Below, in pieces: positions 59,245 through 64,000 of a DNA stretch of 64,000 nucleotides. The notes under the pieces are model-generated. The model worked only from the letters and a program-made list of their open reading frames with translations, searched no databases and was not told the origin of the DNA. The stretch is taken from positions 5,146,001-5,210,000 of the forward strand of contig NC_057318.1 of the NCBI RefSeq assembly GCF_000687475.1, written 5' to 3'. How positions within the stretch are numbered: position 1 is the stretch's first letter; each line of letters starts with the position of its first letter. The DNA is from Ustilaginoidea virens. Its lineage: Eukaryota; Ascomycota; Sordariomycetes; Hypocreales; Clavicipitaceae. The position numbers were made by a program, and so were the translations under genes.

Positions 59245-60814
59245 TGTGAAGGAGGGTGAAACGCAAGAATCGCCGACGCAAAAAGTATGTACTGCCATGC
59301 GCTCGCTCGCTGTCGGCTGACTCTGCTCCCACCGCCGGTCCGCTTTCGTTTCGCAGCTGCTTCTGGCGTCGGCTTTTGGAGCAAGCACTTTCATCTATTG
59401 ATGTTTGACAAAACACATTGATGCAGAATTGGGTCGCCTCATCAATCCCCTGATTTCTGCCTCGCTCTTTCCCCACCTCGCTCTTTCCCCCCTCTTTGTC
59501 AATGTCGACGGGCCTACGGATTAAGTATCAACCCGCGGCGCTTCTTTCGCCAAGCGCCGAGGCGGCGAGAGCACAACCACCCCTACCCCTGCCACCACCC
59601 CGGCCTTGCTCATTCTTCCACCACACACCCCCGCGCGACTACCCGGCCTCGCCCCACTATTTTAAGTACCGATGTAAATCTGCCCTCTCCCCGCCCCTCC
59701 GCCCCCTTCAAAGCCTATATAGTAATCTGGTTTACGAGGGTAGAATTCATTGGCAGCTAAATATAGGGCTTCTTTTGATCTTGACCCTGAATTACGAGAA
59801 AAGGCGACATACCCTGGCTGATGGTGGTGGGCTGCGGGAGCTGGAAACCCTCGATCTAAACAACGCCCCCCCCAAACGCCTTGCCCCCACAACGCCCAAG
59901 TATCAGGAAGCGACGACTCGCTTAAGCTCGGCATCAACTCAGGCACGCGGGTCATTCATTACCCGTGCCAACCGCTGATTTCATTAATATATATCGAGCT
60001 TGGGTTGGGGACGGAGTCTTTCCGCCGTACGCAGTACGCGGCCGGATTCCTGAATACCTGGACGAGGAGACATCGGCGACATCGGCGGCATCGGCGATTT
60101 GGAGACCCAAGACCCGAGACCCGAGACCCGATCGATCAGAGTGCCCCCTATGGTTTGTCGGCAGGTAGACGGGGCGTGGTTGAGTAATCTTTACCAGTGG
60201 GGTCTTCATCATGTACTCCGTACTGCTCAATCTTTTCGGGTGAAGAGGCCCTTGACCCCCGGGGGCCCTTTGGAACCCAAAAATCACCCATTATATTGAA
60301 TTTATGGACGCCTGTCAGTTTGCTGTCGGCGGGCTTGGAAAGATTTGTCAATCGAATGCAGTCAAAATGTTCTTGCTGAATTCTTGCAGAATCCTTGAAA
60401 CACTGCATGCTACCCAGTTCCGACTTCCTCCCTTTCACCACTTGGCCACTCGTATAGGACTCCCCGGGAGTCTAGATACCAGGTGAGAGGTAAACCGGCA
60501 GACGTTGCACAAGCTCGCAGATGTATTGACTGTTAGGTGAAGTGAAATGTAGATGAAACTCAGTCCCTGGCCTCGGTGTGCTCTCGACATCTCCAATGTT
60601 GACACCGCCCGAGCCAGATGCCATCCTTTGCCATGCCCAGCGAACGATCCCCAACGCCCAACACCAATGCCCTTCCGTCCTCCAAGGATATTTGGCAACG
60701 GCCCCGTGACAAAAAAAAACAAATTAAGGAAAAAAAAAAGAGAGGCAGACGCAAAAGCATGCGCTGCGCAAAAACTTGGCCAAGCCAGCGTATCGGCACT
60801 TGGTCAAGTTCTCC

Positions 60815-61669
60815 CTACAGGTCTAGGACCTGCGTGAGCACTTCCTCGCTAGCCTTCCACCATCGTGCGCGTTGTTCCAAGTCGTCAGCTACGCCACCAA
60901 GAGCTGCTGCTTTTCTCCTCTGGGCCTCACGTGCTGCTGCCGAACTTGTCTGAAGCTTCGCCTCCAGCGGACCCAGTTCGGCTTGTAGGCGCTCAGCTTC
61001 CTTTCGTTTCCTTGGCACCTCGGCCTGCAGACCTTCAAGCTCCCTGGCAAGTTCTTGCTGCTCGGCCTCACGCCGCGCTATCAAAGCACGAGTCTTGGCC
61101 AGAGGTAGGTTGAGGTCGGGATTGGCGCTGCTAACCTCACGAGCCTCTTTGAGTGCGGCGTTACTGCTCACAAGTTCCTCCGCCTGGGCCGGCAGATGCT
61201 GCAACCTTTCCGTGTCTGATTGTATTGCCTCGTAGAGCTGGCTCAGTTGTCGTGCCCTCCTCTCCAACTCTGTAACCATGGAGGCCACTTCCAGCTTGAG
61301 CGACTTGAGTTCCGCCTTGGCTGCCTGGTTTTCCTTTTCCAGTTCGTGGTTTTCTTGCGCGCTGACAATCAGTGGAGGCTCGCCGACGATTGCCCGGAGG
61401 AACTTCTCCTTTGTTACCTGCTCCACGTAAGAGAATCTCAGCTTTGCAAATAGCTCTGTATAGTGGGCCAGATCAGCTTCCAAGCTGGTGGGCGTAGGTC
61501 CATCGAGGAAAGAGGCTGAGGCATCCGAAGCGCGTTGTCTCGATACCGCTTCGCCTGGATCCGCGATTGTCTCGCTCAGCTTGATGATGGATAATTCCTG
61601 TTGAGACTGCATCCGATTCAAGGCCTCGAGGGCCTGCGCCGCGTCGCTGGTGGCAGACTTTCCCATCAT
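60815..61669 (-). CDS. sos7: Sos7-like kinetochore coiled-coil protein
   Basis: Single exon, 284 residues. After a variable N-terminus the protein has ELSIIKLSETIAD, LDGPTPTSLEADLAHYTELF, KLRFSYVEQVTKEKFLRAI and VGEPPLIVSAQENHELE, which is the conserved core of the fungal Sos7 family. From about residue 105 to 270 it is a continuous heptad-type coiled coil rich in Glu, Ala, Leu and Arg. Sos7 belongs to the KNL1/Spc105-associated kinetochore module, in which it pairs with Spc105/Spc7 at the outer kinetochore. I chose the ATG at 61669; a second ATG follows directly, and an in-frame open stretch upstream begins only with GTG and lacks family character. It diverges from the RS-rich gene across about 416 bp. 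Confidence 0.85.
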   Translation of the reverse strand: MMGKSATSDAAQALEALNRMQSQQELSIIKLSETIADPGEAVSRQRASDASASFLDGPTPTSLEADLAHYTELFAKLRFSYVEQVTKEKFLRAIVGEPPLIVSAQENHELEKENQAAKAELKSLKLEVASMVTELERRARQLSQLYEAIQSDTERLQHLPAQAEELVSSNAALKEAREVSSANPDLNLPLAKTRALIARREAEQQELARELEGLQAEVPRKRKEAERLQAELGPLEAKLQTSSAAAREAQRRKAAALGGVADDLEQRARWWKASEEVLTQVLDL

Positions 61670-62085
61670 GGGTGCTGATTTGCTGTAGATTGTGACGACA
61701 CGAGGTGGTTCTTTAAATTGATCTGCTACGGTGTGAGCCTTTGCGCTTGCTAGCACGTACGCTTGCGCAAAGTCTGTAGTACAATTTTTTTCTTTGTTTT
61801 TCTCTTTCCCTGCCGTTGTTGTTGTTGTTGTTGTTGTTGTTGATTCAAAAGGTTGAGGTTGATGAAAAGGTGAGGGATGTTTACCTCGAACCTAAACGGG
61901 TTAGCCGCGCCCGCAACAGATGCATCTGGGTCTGACAAAACTCCGACCGACCAGGCCGACCAGACCAACCTTGGATCCAGGTTGTCGACTTTCTCAACGG
62001 CAGCGAACGCGCCGCCCTCCTCGGATCTTTTGAGCGACAACCGCAATCGAACATTACGGATTGCTGTTGCAAACGAAAAAAAAAA
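61670..62085. promoter_or_regulatory. Divergent promoter between Sos7-like and RS-rich genes
   Basis: Contains a (TTG)n run at 61813-61842 and an A-tract immediately before the rightward start codon. No specific sites identified. Confidence 0.55.
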
Positions 62086-63343
62086 ATGTCCAACGACGAG
62101 CTTCTCACGGATGATTATGTCGCGGGGCTGCTGGCGCAGGACGCCAATGACTGCTCACTGAAGTACTCGGCAATGGGACTGGAAGCCTTTCGCGACAGCA
62201 AAAAGTACGTCACGAACCTCTACGCTGACACTCTGTGCCGAAGTCTCATCCTGCGCTAGGCCGTCCAACATACCCAAACCGAATACGCGATTTTTACGTC
62301 ACATCATCAAGGACACCGATGCGCACAACAAAGCTCTGCTTGCCAAAGAGGCGGCGGAATCCAAAGCCCGGTTGAAAGGCCTTGACCACGCCCAGCAAGT
62401 GAAGCATAGGAGAAGCAATCCAAATGCAAGAGATATACGGAGGAGGCAGATGGGCGATATCCAAGCTATACTGGGCGGCAAGACCAAGAAGCAGCAACGA
62501 CGAGCAAATGATGTCGGTGACGCCCCAGCCGAGCGAGGACGGTCGGATAGGGGCGGCGTCGTTGATGGCCGTCAAAGACCAAGTTCTGGAAGGAGTTCGG
62601 ATCTGATCAAAGGCGGAGGCGGGAAGACCAGGCACGGGCGTCTTTCGGAGAGAGACTTTAGTGATGACGATGGCAATATCAAACACCGCGAGCGGAGGAA
62701 GTCGCCAAGAAGTAGAGAGCGCGGCGGATCAGACACGGATGATGATGGACATTGTCGTCGCGGATCACGGAAAGATGGATCTCGGCCACGGCGACGCCAC
62801 AGATCATCTCGTTCGCCCAGAGAGACCAGCCGAACGCACAGGCATCGGTCTCGTCATCGAGCGAGGCCAAGGAGCGATCCTCCAGCGTCGGGAGAGAAGG
62901 AGCCAAGACCATCTAGGCATCAAGACTCGGACCCGCTAGAGGACTTCATCGGCCCATTACCGCCTCCGAGGCATCGTGGAAGGGGAATGATTGGCGGCGC
63001 CGCGGAACTAGACCGAAGGTTTTCAGAGTCATACGACCCAAAGCTGGATGTGCAGATGAACGAACCGAGCGACGCATGGGACGACCAAGTAGAAGCTTTC
63101 AGAGACCAACAGAAGCTGAGGCTGCACCAGGCCCAGCGGATGCAAGATGCCGGCTTCACAGACGAACAGATTCAACAGGCAACAGAGTTCAATGCGAGGA
63201 AGACTGAGCCACCTTTTGTGTGGTCAAAAGTTGGCGAAAGGCGGGAATGGGACAAGGGCAAAGCCGTCGGCATGGAAGCGATGCTTGACGACGAGGACAT
63301 CGCGCCTGTCGAGCAAGCGGCCTTGTTTTCTGACGAATACTAG
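62086..63343 (+). CDS. RS-rich nuclear protein of unknown function
   Basis: Exons 62086-62204 and 62260-63343, 400 residues; the 55-bp intron (GTACGT..GCTAG) joins RDSKK to PSNIPKPNTRFLRHIIKDTD in frame. The start MSNDELLTDDYVAGLLA and the following DCSLKYSAMGLEAF are strongly conserved in filamentous ascomycete homologues. Residues about 180-260 are an Arg/Ser/His-rich region with RS dipeptides and alternating acid stretches, as in splicing-associated proteins, and many homologues carry names such as 'pre-mRNA-splicing factor 38B', which I would not rely on. The C-terminal part contains QQKLRLHQAQRMQDAGFTDEQIQ, a likely helix, and an acidic tail. A role in nuclear RNA processing is inference. 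Confidence 0.87.
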
Positions 63344-64000
63344 GTGGCAGGACGGGAGGTGGCAATTGCACGAGTGTGGTTTACTCTGTGCATCGTTGCC
63401 ACCCTCCGTGTTGGTCAGGTTTTCCTGGATATTTTGCAATACGAAACACTTTTGCAAAAGGTGGCCGACTCTGAGGCGTTTTTGACCCTGGGCAGCAACG
63501 AGTCGTCAACACACATACTCACACACACACACACACACTCTCTCTGTGGCCTTGGAATCGGACCAGGATAAGCAGCTGTTACTACCTCGGGGGAAAAACT
63601 CGGCTCAGTGAGGCTTCACCTCCCGTGGCTGTTTCCGTTTCTCTACTTCAAAGTTGAGTAGCAGCGCCCTGCAAAGCCTTCCTGGAGCTGCCTGTTCAGT
63701 TTCTGTTTTTGCAACATCAACAACCCTCGGCACGGACGTAGTTGGAGCATGTAGAAGAACCAAAACATGCGGCGGCGGGAAGGCCAGCGTCAATGTCGAG
63801 AGACGCATGCAATCATCCACCTCATTGTCACCCTGAGAAACCACGCGACGTGGTCTGAACCGCCGCTCACAGTGCAGAGCAAGATTCTTCGCGCAGATCC
63901 ACGCCAACACAGAGCTCTTTCAAACTGGCAAGTAAGTGTTGGAAATGGAGAAACGCTGAGGGAAGGAATTTCGCCCTACTGATAGTATGCTCCGACGAAC
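63344..64000. other. Intergenic to right edge
   Basis: No gene is seen; a CA/CT microsatellite lies at 63511-63545. Confidence 0.55.

Larger units (their letters stand above)
55135..60814. other. 5.7-kb gene-poor region
   Basis: No gene can be supported. Features include poly-T at 55385-55407 and 56155-56177, (CGG)n at 55995-56020, G-runs, GCCGAGT repeats at 57058-57099, a short GATGCT array at 58396-58425, GAGTGCGC repeats at 59206-59244 and poly-T at 59022-59043. CA-type CACACGCA repeats lie at 55900-55920. Confidence 0.55.

Overview
This window is nuclear DNA of a filamentous ascomycete, most likely a Sordariomycete and plausibly Hypocreales. Genes have short introns (55-160 bp mostly, GT..AG with CTGAC/CTAAC-like branch sites). 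Protein families include several that I know only from such fungi: Zn2Cys6 regulator, DUF1752/AreA-GATA-like protein, EI24/Rrt8-type membrane protein, Sos7 kinetochore protein. Long intergenic stretches are rich in homopolymers and tandem repeats. No bacterial, viral or CRISPR-like features were seen. Species assignment is inference.

Layout: 14 protein genes are supported, with intron junctions that keep frame. Left part (1-12 kb): 3' end of a conserved unknown gene (+), a 1,449-residue disordered protein (+), a DUF1752 protein (-). 12-18.4 kb: gene-poor, repeat-rich, with an intact miniature LTR retrotransposon (TRIM) at 15,853-16,224. 18.4-29.6 kb: the gene-dense core, with a mitochondrial-type SDR polyol dehydrogenase (-), an internally deleted Copia element, isovaleryl-CoA dehydrogenase (-) and 3-methylcrotonyl-CoA carboxylase beta subunit (+) sharing one divergent promoter, and an EGF-like single-pass membrane protein (-). 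36-48.5 kb: L-rhamnose mutarotase-like protein with a GAA-repeat intron, a His-rich membrane protein, a Ser/Thr-rich mucin-like protein and the EI24-like protein, all on -. 53.8-55.1 kb: a Zn2Cys6 regulator (+). 60.8-63.3 kb: Sos7-like kinetochore protein (-) and an RS-rich protein (+), divergent.

Functional links: IVD and MCCB catalyse the third and fourth steps of leucine breakdown in mitochondria, and their head-to-head arrangement with an 800-bp shared promoter suggests co-regulation; the biotin subunit (MCCA) of the same enzyme is not in the window. The other genes look functionally unrelated to one another. The two retroelements carry an identical 13-nt primer-binding sequence matching the anticodon region of initiator tRNA-Met, which suggests they use the same priming route.

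All gene models were built by eye from the sequence; start codons are the least certain parts.
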